Position numbers and translations under genes: made by a program
DNA from: Pluralibacter gergoviae ATCC 33028 = NBRC 105706
GTDB lineage: Bacteria > Pseudomonadota > Gammaproteobacteria > Enterobacterales > Enterobacteriaceae
NCBI RefSeq assembly: GCF_001598855.1
Contig: NZ_BCZS01000021.1
Location: 18,898 to 82,897, forward strand
Reading direction: 5' to 3'
Length of the DNA stretch: 64,000 nt
Notes under the pieces: model-generated
What the model saw: only the letters and a program-made list of their open reading frames with translations
Told to the model about the DNA's origin: nothing
The model's database searches: none
In this document: piece by piece, positions 26,148-33,647 of the stretch
Numbering within the stretch: position 1 is the first letter of the stretch
Layout: every line of letters begins with the position of its first letter

Positions 26148-26612
26148 TCATTGCGTCTCCAGCGGTAACCAGAGCGTGGCTTCAACCTCAATCAGTACCT
26201 CCGCACAGGGCAGCATTTCACTCACCTGGACTACCGTGGACACCGGCGACAGATCGGTAAAAAACAGTTTTCTGACGCGACTGTAGTAGGGAAAGTGGTC
26301 AAGGTTGCGAAAGTACTGCACCAGGCGGACGACATCATTCATTTTGCCGCCTTGCTCTTCCACGGTGCGGCGAACGATCTCCAGGACATACCAGCTTTGG
26401 GCGAGTATCGGCCCTTGCTTGATATCAGTGGAGAACTCCCCGCTTTCCCCCAGCAGACGGCGGGCGTCGTCGGGTATATCCCGAAAACCCCGCACAATTG
26501 TGGCGCTGTGCGGATCTACCGGGATGATCCCCGATAGAAATATGAAATCTCCGGCGCGTCGCCATGCGGAATATTGTGCGAGCGGTTGCCCTGCACCAGC
26601 ATCAAGCGTCAC
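26148..26612 (-). CDS. Rid (YjgF/YER057c/UK114) family protein lacking the catalytic arginine
   Basis: 154-residue Rid-family protein (FIFLSGIIPVD, then VEEQGGKMNDVVRLVQYF and IEVEATLWLP). Classic RidA enzymes, which hydrolyse reactive enamines/imines, carry an arginine in the ARLPK segment; here that segment reads VSEMLPCAEV with no arginine, so it belongs to the Rid groups without that residue, and its activity is uncertain. Start chosen is GTG 26612, which has AGGAGG six bases upstream; this gives an 11-base overlap with the amidohydrolase stop. A longer frame to 26681 runs back into that gene. Comparable Rid proteins occur in pyrimidine (RutC) and other N-heterocycle pathways. Confidence 0.83.
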   Translation of the reverse strand: MTLDAGAGQPLAQYSAWRRAGDFIFLSGIIPVDPHSATIVRGFRDIPDDARRLLGESGEFSTDIKQGPILAQSWYVLEIVRRTVEEQGGKMNDVVRLVQYFRNLDHFPYYSRVRKLFFTDLSPVSTVVQVSEMLPCAEVLIEVEATLWLPLETQ

Positions 26613-27891
26613 TGCGTACCTCCTCACTCCAGATTCGTTGGCTGATAAATTTTCCTGCGCGGATGACCTGACGTGTCGCACTCCTGAGCGGCCAGGTGTG
26701 GCTGTCGCTGCCGGGAAAGATAACCAGGTTTGCTTCCTCTCCGGCGCTTAACGGCGAACCCGCGCGGCTGGAGCCAGACAGGGCATGGCGGTCACAAATA
26801 AGCCTGGACTGGCGATCGAAAGGGCTATCAAGCTGGGCGGTGAATAACGCGCAGGTCAGCGTATCAAGCGGGTCGTAGCTCCCCATTGGGCAAAACGCGT
26901 CCTGCACATTATCGCAGCCGAGCAGAACGGGAATACCGGCTGACTGGGCTTCCTTAATCAGCGTGATCCCGCGCGCGCGGGGCGTGCGCCCCGCTACCGC
27001 ATCCTGCAGGAGTAGATTGGTCATCGGCAGTGCAATAAGCGTGACGCGGTGCGCGGCCAGCACCGACAGGATATCCTGCGCCAGCGAATACGGGCTGGCG
27101 GAAAGGGCGCAACCGTGGCTGCAGCAGATATGTCCCGGGAAGGCGTGGGTCGATAAATAGTTTGCCAGCCAGCGCAGTCCAATGGCGCCCGGGGTTAACT
27201 CTTCATCAATGTGTAAATCCAGATCCAGCCGCCAGCGCGCGGCGCAGGAAAGCAGATTGGTCATTGCCGCTTCATCCCAATTTGAGGAGTGCACAAAGGC
27301 GCCAAGCAGGCAGCAGGAGCCACTTTGCGCTACCCTCCGGGCAATGTCTTCGGCCGATTTCGGACTGGCAAAGAGCCCCAGCGGTACGAGAGCAACACGT
27401 TCGAACGTGCAGCCCGGATGCGACATATTTGCAAGTGCCTGCCACGCTGGAGGAACAGCGGCGTCATACCAGTCGATATGCGTCCGTAAATGGTTTACGC
27501 CGTTGGCCGCAGCCCAGCTGACGGCGCGCGCGGCGCGCTGGTGGAGATCCTGCGCTGTCCAGTACCGACGATCCTGCTGCAGGGTTTCAATCGCTGCCAG
27601 AAGCCCCGGACGGGACGGTCGAGAGCGGGAGAATGTGAACGTTTTATCCAGATGAGCGTGCGGCTCAATTAGCCCAGGCAGTACCAGGGCGCCATTGAGA
27701 TCCCAGCCATCTGCCTGCCGCACTCGGGCAGGATGTACGGTCTGAATACGCCCATCCGCGATGTGAATATCGGCATTCACCGGACCGCCTGCGTGCTGTG
27801 GCCAACTTGAGGGCAGCGTCCAGGCGGGCAGACGCGCATTATGAAGCAGAGATATTGGCTGGTTATTATTCATGACATTCAACGTTCTCAT
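26602..27891 (-). CDS. CodA-like metal-dependent amidohydrolase/deaminase
   Basis: About 429-residue amidohydrolase of the cytosine-deaminase branch. Metal and catalytic positions parallel CodA: HxH in GLIEPHAHLDKTF, His and Glu in LDLHIDEEL, His in CCSHGCALS, and Asp in LLGCDNVQDAFCPMGSYDPL (CodA has HDDVFDPWYPLG). The likely reaction is hydrolytic deamination or ring opening of a cyclic amidine/amide. First gene of the operon. Start is ATG 27891 or 27873; a GGAG precedes the first at 11 bases but sits inside a hairpin. No signal peptide. Creatinine deaminases belong to this same branch, which is worth noting next to a creatininase-family gene. Confidence 0.85.
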   Translation of the reverse strand: MRTLNVMNNNQPISLLHNARLPAWTLPSSWPQHAGGPVNADIHIADGRIQTVHPARVRQADGWDLNGALVLPGLIEPHAHLDKTFTFSRSRPSRPGLLAAIETLQQDRRYWTAQDLHQRAARAVSWAAANGVNHLRTHIDWYDAAVPPAWQALANMSHPGCTFERVALVPLGLFASPKSAEDIARRVAQSGSCCLLGAFVHSSNWDEAAMTNLLSCAARWRLDLDLHIDEELTPGAIGLRWLANYLSTHAFPGHICCSHGCALSASPYSLAQDILSVLAAHRVTLIALPMTNLLLQDAVAGRTPRARGITLIKEAQSAGIPVLLGCDNVQDAFCPMGSYDPLDTLTCALFTAQLDSPFDRQSRLICDRHALSGSSRAGSPLSAGEEANLVIFPGSDSHTWPLRSATRQVIRAGKFISQRIWSEEVRSDA

Positions 27892-27900
27892 CGCTAGCAC

Positions 27901-27937
27901 CGCTCCACTATCGGGAGCGTTTTCCGTGCGCGGAAAA
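27901..27937 (-). promoter_or_regulatory. Twin hairpins in the leader of the amidohydrolase operon
   Basis: Two adjacent perfect inverted repeats just upstream of the first gene: CGCTCC-N7-GGAGCG (27901-27919) and TTTTCCG-TGCG-CGGAAAA (27920-27937). In the transcript the first would pair the GGAG that could serve as Shine-Dalgarno for ATG 27891. They may be a translational control element or an operator pair for a regulator. The rest of the 27892-28122 gap shows a short repeat GTGA-TAG-TCAC (28055-28065), a possible LysR target. Confidence 0.45.
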
Positions 27938-28122
27938 AGGAGGTCGCAGATAAAAATTTGTGACGCTCGCATCGAATACAGTGCCGGTAATGCTCCTGCA
28001 GACATTTGTTTTAAGGTGAAACGAAAGTTACCGTCAGCTAAAAACTACGGTATTGTGATAGTCACGTTGCGTCCAGCGCTTTGATTCGCACATCTCGTTG
28101 CAAAAAAGAGGGCACTACTACG

Positions 28123-29034
28123 ATGTTCGCATTTTCGCGTTTTTTGCTTTATTACACTGAGGTGGCCAGGCAGGGATCGTTTCGCAAAGCCTCTGATGTT
28201 CTGCACGTGGCGGCCTCTTCCATTGATAGACAGATTCTGCGAGTGGAAAAAGAGCTGGGTATGCCACTTTTTGAACGTAACCCGAATGGTTTGCGCCTGA
28301 CGGCAGCCGGAGAGCTCTTGCTGCATGCCGCAGATAACTGGAAAAAGGACTTTCATCGCGTCTGCGAACAGCTTGATGATTTGCGAGGCCTGAGAAGAGG
28401 GCATGTACGTATTGCGACCATTGATGCCGTCAATCGGCACTTCTTTTCCGCCATGCTCAGAGAGGTACACAGCGAATACCCCAATATCTCCTTCACGCTG
28501 ACCACAATGCCTAATATTGATATCCAGCAGGCGCTGCTTTCCGGAGAGGCGGATTTTGGTATCCTGCTGAATCCGCAAAGCTCGAAAGAGCTGCAGGTCC
28601 GGGCATTTGTTGAGGTTAATCTCGGGATTGTTGTCCGCGCAGATCATCCGCTTGCCGGTAAGCAGGGGATTCGCTTCAATCAGTGCCTTGATTACCCCTT
28701 TATTATCCCTTCGGCACCGCTCATGCTATCCGGGCCTGTGGAAGCGTTACTTAATGTAAACAAAGGGTTAATAAAAGAGGCGGCGGTATCAAACAATATT
28801 CATATGATCCGGTCGCTGGTTAAAGAGGGGATAGGGATTGGGATCTTATGCTGGCTGGACATCATGGATGAGGTCGAAAACGGAGAACTGGTTTTCATTC
28901 CCCTTACCGACCCGCAGCTTCGTGAATTTACACTGGCGCTGTGCATCACTCCGGCACGTCAGCTATCGCTTGCGGCTTCAATGCTACTAAAAAGGCTCGA
29001 AATTCTCTTCTCACAAATTCAGCCGGGACAGTGA
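28123..29034 (+). CDS. LysR-family transcriptional regulator
   Basis: 303-residue LysR regulator divergent from the catabolic operon, the usual layout for a LysR activator of neighbouring genes. The helix-turn-helix is FLLYYTEVARQGSFRKASDV followed by VAASSIDRQILRVEKELGMPLFERNPNGLRLTAAG, and the effector domain follows (about residues 90-300). The effector is probably the operon's substrate or an intermediate. Start ATG 28123 with AGAGG upstream; a frame from 28081 exists but adds only a basic tail. Confidence 0.9.
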   Translation: MFAFSRFLLYYTEVARQGSFRKASDVLHVAASSIDRQILRVEKELGMPLFERNPNGLRLTAAGELLLHAADNWKKDFHRVCEQLDDLRGLRRGHVRIATIDAVNRHFFSAMLREVHSEYPNISFTLTTMPNIDIQQALLSGEADFGILLNPQSSKELQVRAFVEVNLGIVVRADHPLAGKQGIRFNQCLDYPFIIPSAPLMLSGPVEALLNVNKGLIKEAAVSNNIHMIRSLVKEGIGIGILCWLDIMDEVENGELVFIPLTDPQLREFTLALCITPARQLSLAASMLLKRLEILFSQIQPGQ

Positions 29035-29105
29035 TATCCGGCGACGGTGGCTATAGAGAGGATGAAATCGCGTTGATGGATAATGACGGGAAAGCGATTA
29101 TTGAA

Positions 29106-29182
29106 TGGTGCGTCCGAGTGGACTCGAACCACCGACCCCCACCATGTCAAGGTGGTGCTCTAACCAACTGAGCTACGGACGC
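29106..29182 (-). tRNA. tRNA-Val (anticodon GAC), copy 1
   Basis: On the minus strand the 77-base sequence starts GCGTCCGTAGCTCAGTTGG and ends with encoded CCA. Acceptor arms GCGTCCG/CGGACGC pair fully, the anticodon stem is CCACC/GGTGG with loop TTGACAT, giving anticodon GAC, and the T loop is GTTCGAGTC. First of three copies; E. coli has two (valV, valW) at this locus. Confidence 0.97.
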
Positions 29183-29190
29183 ACTGAAGA

Positions 29191-29267
29191 TGGTGCGTTT
29201 AATTGGACTCGAACCAACGACCCCCACCATGTCAAGGTGGTGCTCTAACCAACTGAGCTATAAACGC
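29191..29267 (-). tRNA. tRNA-Val (anticodon GAC), copy 2
   Basis: Second copy, 77 bases with CCA, eight bases from the first. Same anticodon arm and loop; the acceptor stem is GCGTTTA/TAAACGC and the T stem differs by matched changes (GTTGG/CCAAT), so base pairing is preserved. Confidence 0.97.
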
Positions 29268-29272
29268 AGAGA

Positions 29273-29349
29273 TGGTGCGTTCAATTGGACTCGAACCAAC
29301 GACCCCCACCATGTCAAGGTGGTGCTCTAACCAACTGAGCTATGAACGC
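29273..29349 (-). tRNA. tRNA-Val (anticodon GAC), copy 3
   Basis: Third copy, 77 bases with CCA, five bases from the second. Acceptor stem GCGTTCA/TGAACGC. Being transcribed first, it is the head of a probable single tRNA transcript. The gap 29350-29613 to the next gene has no gene that I can support. Confidence 0.97.
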
Positions 29350-29613
29350 ACAACGGGGACGAATATTAGCGGCAGCTCGGGGAAGAGGCAAGAGGCAATC
29401 GCCACTTTTCTTTCTCAAATCACGCGATTGCGGAACTATTAGGCATATTGCTGCTAATTTGCTGATGTATCGGGCGTTTTTTGCCCACTTTTATTGCGCT
29501 TATTTTTTACTTTACCCGGGTGATAGCGATAATGGCGGCAGCGGCGGGCGATGCTGCGCTCGGGTTTATGATGTTTTTTTATGCACCACGTGCCGGCGGC
29601 GCTGTGCGTATTG

Positions 29614-30519
29614 CTATCCAATTGCCAGATAATCATTGTCCGGCGACGTTTTAACATAATGATAGAGCGCCGTCCGAAACCGGTTAATAAGATGAACGCT
29701 GCGCCTGTCCGGGTAGGCGTTCGTTATCATATAACAGATGCGTACCGGGGTTTCGCAGCTGAGCCGGTAGCGCTGAAGCGGAATAAAGCGGGATATCATC
29801 GCAATATTGCCGGACTGCACGATGGACCAGCTGGTTTCATCGCGCAAAAAGCGCGCAAGCAGAGTGCAGGAGTCAACCCTTATCCTTGGCTGCCTCTGCC
29901 CTGGCCAGATCATTTTGTGCCATGCGTCAAAGTCCTGTCCCCAGCTGTGATACACCTCGTGGCTGACGTCGAGCTCAGCGGGATCTATCTCTTTAACATC
30001 TTTCGGCTGTGCGCAGGGTTTGACGACGTAATACTTTTGCTGAAATACGGCTTCACAGGTGATATTCGGCAGCTCAATCTTTTCAGAAACAAAGGCGATA
30101 TCCAGCTCGCGTTTGCGGACCAATTCATAGGCTTCACGCGTTTGATAGGTTTTGAGCGACAGGGAGAGCGCGGATTCCTCCTCGCAAAATAACCTACCGA
30201 TATCGGCAATGATAGTTGTTCCAATACTATCAATAGCTGACACCGACAGATGGGACGCCGAGTCTTTTTGCAGATGATTTATCCGCGTATAAAATTCGAC
30301 AAACTGCCTGGCAATGGGTAAAAACTCCTCACCCTTGCCGGTAAGCATAATGTTGCGCTTGCCTTTATTGCGGATCATCAGCTCAAATCCAAGCTGATTT
30401 TCCAGTTGTTTAATACGATTTGTGATAGTGGGCTGGGTACGGCAAAGGATCTCTGAGGCTTTGGTTAAGTTCATTGCATCACAGACGATGACAAACGTTT
30501 CCAGAAGGATATATTCCAT
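29614..30519 (-). CDS. LysR-family transcriptional regulator
   Basis: 301-residue LysR protein; helix-turn-helix in the segment FVIVCDAMNLTKASEIL followed by RTQPTITNRIKQLENQLGFELMIR, then the effector-binding domain. It lies downstream of, and on the same strand as, a class V PLP enzyme and an amino acid permease, separated from them by a terminator hairpin, so it probably has its own promoter within the 98-base gap. Start ATG 30519 (MEYILLETF); an in-frame extension to 30543 has no ribosome site. AT-richer than the flanking core genes. Confidence 0.88.
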   Translation of the reverse strand: MEYILLETFVIVCDAMNLTKASEILCRTQPTITNRIKQLENQLGFELMIRNKGKRNIMLTGKGEEFLPIARQFVEFYTRINHLQKDSASHLSVSAIDSIGTTIIADIGRLFCEEESALSLSLKTYQTREAYELVRKRELDIAFVSEKIELPNITCEAVFQQKYYVVKPCAQPKDVKEIDPAELDVSHEVYHSWGQDFDAWHKMIWPGQRQPRIRVDSCTLLARFLRDETSWSIVQSGNIAMISRFIPLQRYRLSCETPVRICYMITNAYPDRRSVHLINRFRTALYHYVKTSPDNDYLAIG

Positions 30520-30565
30520 AATTTCTCGCAGGGCAACTGGCAAATTTTATCGCTATGGATTAAAG

Positions 30566-30597
30566 AAAAAGGCCGCGTCCAGACAATATACGCGGCC
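30566..30597 (-). terminator. Terminator after the class V PLP enzyme gene
   Basis: Stem arms GGCCGCGT (30571-30578) and ACGCGGCC (30590-30597), followed on the minus strand by TTTTTC. It lies between the PLP enzyme stop and the LysR start. Confidence 0.8.
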
Positions 30598-30617
30598 AGT
30601 CCCGGGCAGGAAAGAGA

Positions 30618-31895
30618 TTAGCAGGTCAGCGCCGTGAGTTGCCGCGTAATGTCGAGAAATGCCTCAATATCCTCTACCGAGTTACAGTGCAGCGGGGATA
30701 CGCGCACCATGCCATCAAGACCGAAGGACTTCACCATCCGGTGCGAATAGAGGCTTGAACTTGAACGCTCATAGACGATGACGTTCTTTTTCTCATATTC
30801 ACGTACCGCCACTTCACAGGAGAGATTATCAAAGGCAATGCCGATGATCAGGTCCCGTTCATCAAGATTGGGATTGTCGACGCAGACCTCCACGCCATTC
30901 ATATTGCGCAGGCCGGGCGTTTTTTCGGTTCCGTTAAGCAGCGTATCCAGCAGTCCGCGCTCGTGTTCGGCAATACGGTTCATCCCGGCGACAAAAAGCG
31001 CTCTCCGGTCATCCTGCCCGTAGGCGGTTTTCATTCCCAGGGAGCACACGTAATCCACGATAGCCGTCAGGGCCGCATAGTGGGCCGGGGCCGGGCTGCC
31101 GAGCTCCCAGTCGGCGGCGGATTTTCCTGCCAGCTTATGGTGTGCCAGCGCCGCTACCCGGTCAGAAACGTAGGCAAGGCTGAAGCCCCTGACGCCAAAG
31201 AACTTATAGGGGGCAAAATTCATCGCATCAATATTGAGTTTCTGGACATCGAGCACGCCGTGGGGAGCATGCTGCACAGCATCAATAATGATATAGATGT
31301 CAGGATTAATTTCGCGCGCTCTTTTGACGATAGTTTCAATATCGTAGATATAACCTGAAATATTTGAGGCCGCCATAACGCTCAGAATAGCCGTCTCTTT
31401 ATCAATTAATGATATGACCTCCTCGGCGTCCACGCCGCCGGTAAGCGGGTTGCTCCTGGCAACGCGCAGTTCACAGTGAGTGTACTGCGCATAGTAGCTG
31501 ATGGCGTCAAACGCGGACGGATGCTCCAGAATGGATGTCACCATATTGCTGCCGTCGGCATTTTCAGAGATAACCCTCACCAGATCGAACATCAGCTGAG
31601 AGGCCGTATAGCCGGGATAAATGGCGCCGTCGGCGGCATTGAAGATAATGCGTGCATCCTGGCGACCGCACTCTTCGATCTCCTGCAAGTACAGCGCCAT
31701 CTGATGATGTCTTTCTGAGCAATCCGGAATGGCATCAATTTCATGAAAAACCTGCTCTGCACGTTTTAGCCGAAAGGAACCGCCGGCATTATCAAAATAG
31801 AGCCTGGGTTTATCATGAATATCTTTATCAACATAATAAAACTGTTCTTTAATTTCCTGCATTTCCTGCGGGGTAAACATGGTGTAGCTGCGCAT
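30618..31895 (-). CDS. Class V PLP-dependent aminotransferase/desulfurase-like enzyme
   Basis: 425-residue fold-type I PLP enzyme of class V (cysteine desulfurase, isopenicillin-N epimerase, kynureninase relatives). It has RLYFDNAGGSFRLK near the N-terminus, the PLP aspartate in IIIDAVQHAPHG and the Schiff-base lysine in NFAPYKFFGVRG. The family's desulfurase cysteine loop (RTGHHC in SufS) is not seen, so it is probably not a sulfur donor. It may act as a lyase, epimerase or transaminase on the amino acid brought in by the adjacent permease, whose stop is nine bases upstream. AGGA precedes the ATG. Substrate unknown. Confidence 0.82.
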   Translation of the reverse strand: MRSYTMFTPQEMQEIKEQFYYVDKDIHDKPRLYFDNAGGSFRLKRAEQVFHEIDAIPDCSERHHQMALYLQEIEECGRQDARIIFNAADGAIYPGYTASQLMFDLVRVISENADGSNMVTSILEHPSAFDAISYYAQYTHCELRVARSNPLTGGVDAEEVISLIDKETAILSVMAASNISGYIYDIETIVKRAREINPDIYIIIDAVQHAPHGVLDVQKLNIDAMNFAPYKFFGVRGFSLAYVSDRVAALAHHKLAGKSAADWELGSPAPAHYAALTAIVDYVCSLGMKTAYGQDDRRALFVAGMNRIAEHERGLLDTLLNGTEKTPGLRNMNGVEVCVDNPNLDERDLIIGIAFDNLSCEVAVREYEKKNVIVYERSSSSLYSHRMVKSFGLDGMVRVSPLHCNSVEDIEAFLDITRQLTALTC

Positions 31896-31904
31896 GATAA
31901 TATC

Positions 31905-33278
31905 CTATTGATTGTCTTTAACAACTTTTACAGTGTCAGTATCTGATTCATCAGCCAGGGGCGCTGCATTTCTTTTATACAGATATACGGGTACGCCCAG
32001 GCCCATCAGAATAAGTGCATAGAGGGCAATGATTGGCTGATAAATAATGGTGGAAATAATGACAAACAGTCCACTGATTATGCCGACGATAGGCGTTATC
32101 GGGTACAGCGGGACTCTAAATGGGCGAGGGCAATCGGCCCATTTCTTTCTCAGGATAAATAATCCTACAAAGGTCAGGGTATAGAAGACCCAGATAACCA
32201 GAGAGCCAATATCGGTCAGCGTATTAAACTTCTTAAAGAACAGGATGCTACTTACCGAAGCGATTAAAATATAGATGCCACTGTTTACCGGCATTCCCGT
32301 TTTGCTACTCAGACGGGCAAACCAGGCACTGCACGGCAGCAGGTTGCGGATCGCGAGGGCATAGGGAATACGCCAGGCGGCGCGAGTAAAGCCGGTCATC
32401 GAACCCATAATCGAGACGACAATCCCGGCGGCAATCAGTTTACCGCCAAAATTGCCGAACAGCAGCGTCGCGACATCTCCGCCCGGGGTAGCAGAAGCCC
32501 CCAGCTGCGCCGGCGTCATGACTTTCAGATAGGCGATGTTAATAATCAGATAGACTGCGGTGACGGTCAGGATGCCAAAAATGATCGCTTTGGGTAAGTC
32601 GCGCCCCGGATTTCTCATTTCACCGGCAATGACGCTGGCATTACACCAGCCGTCGGTAGCGTATAATGTGGCCATAACGCTAATTGCCAGACCCTGCCAG
32701 AAGGGATGGCTTTCAGAGAGAATGGGCTCAAACTGAATTTTCAGCGGAGCATCATTAATAAACAGGCCACAAACGATGATTAATATAATGGGAATGAATT
32801 TAAGAACCGTTGCCGTGTTTTGAAAAAGACTTGCGGCGCTGTTGCCGAAATAGTTAATCAGCGTCATCAAAACCACTAACCCACAGGCCAGCGGAATGTT
32901 CATCTGCGGATCCAGCCCTAACAGCGCGCAGGCGGTCGTACCGAACACCACCGCCGCCGCCGCAATGCGAATGGGATAGAAGGCAACCATCTGGGACCAG
33001 GCGATCATATAGCCAAACACCCGGCTGTAGATCTTCTCCAGATAGGTCATCATACCGCCGGTTTCTGGGATAAGCGCGCCAATTTCAGCAAATACCAGCC
33101 CGCCGCACAGTCCCATAAAACAGCCAATAACCCAGGCCAGAAGCCCGAAGCTGGCAGAGCCGGTAGCGTCGAACACGGCCTGAGGTTTAAAAAATATGCC
33201 TGTACCAATGATTGTACCTACGATCATTGCCCAGGCATTGAAACAGGATACGTTACGTTCTAATTTATCCTTTGCCAT
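31905..33278 (-). CDS. APC-family amino acid permease
   Basis: 457-residue inner membrane transporter with about twelve membrane segments. APC/LAT-type signature GTIIGTGIFFKPQAVF near residue 17 (TM1, G-x-G-I-F), then FAEIGALIPETGGMMTYL after TM2. It resembles serine/threonine exchanger or ethanolamine-type APC proteins but I cannot name the substrate. AAAGG precedes the ATG. First gene of the minus-strand pair with the PLP enzyme. Confidence 0.88.
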   Translation of the reverse strand: MAKDKLERNVSCFNAWAMIVGTIIGTGIFFKPQAVFDATGSASFGLLAWVIGCFMGLCGGLVFAEIGALIPETGGMMTYLEKIYSRVFGYMIAWSQMVAFYPIRIAAAAVVFGTTACALLGLDPQMNIPLACGLVVLMTLINYFGNSAASLFQNTATVLKFIPIILIIVCGLFINDAPLKIQFEPILSESHPFWQGLAISVMATLYATDGWCNASVIAGEMRNPGRDLPKAIIFGILTVTAVYLIINIAYLKVMTPAQLGASATPGGDVATLLFGNFGGKLIAAGIVVSIMGSMTGFTRAAWRIPYALAIRNLLPCSAWFARLSSKTGMPVNSGIYILIASVSSILFFKKFNTLTDIGSLVIWVFYTLTFVGLFILRKKWADCPRPFRVPLYPITPIVGIISGLFVIISTIIYQPIIALYALILMGLGVPVYLYKRNAAPLADESDTDTVKVVKDNQ

Positions 33279-33612
33279 AGTGTGTAACCTTTGAATTTGT
33301 TCATAATCGGATTTAAAAAATCAATAATGACTACAGGGATATTTAATGGCGTGGTAAATGAATATAAAAATTCATTATTACTATCTACAATATAAGTTTG
33401 ATTTATATTATTAAAACTATCGTAATAACAAAGAGTTGGCGTGATTTTCTTTATCTGTAAAATATTTTTTGAAAAAATAAAATAAAGTTATTTATTCACG
33501 TGTGTTTAATAAAGAGTACACAAGTTGATATTTATCGATCTGGATCTCAGAATGGAAATAATAACATTGACCACAGTGAACTTTAAAGAAGAAAGCGCAT
33601 TGCGAAGAATAT
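33279..33612. promoter_or_regulatory. AT-rich upstream region of the permease operon
   Basis: Strongly AT-rich gap without a gene. It holds a small inverted repeat AATGAA-N8-TTCATT (33357-33376) and several T/A tracts; it must carry the permease promoter, and its base composition suggests silencing by H-NS. No clear operator could be assigned. Confidence 0.45.
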
Positions 33613-33640
33613 AAAAAAGTGCCGCCCGATATGGGGCGGC
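33613..33640 (-). terminator. mdtK terminator
   Basis: Stem GCCGCCC (33621-33627)/GGGCGGC (33634-33640) followed on the minus strand by TTTTTTAT, directly after the mdtK stop. Confidence 0.85.
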
Positions 33641-33647
33641 TTAGGGC

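Noticed and set aside
29106..29349. tRNA-Val cluster as the attachment site of an integrative island
   Set aside because: tRNA 3' ends face the accessory block, but I see no integrase gene, no transposase and no displaced copy of the tRNA 3' end within the window.
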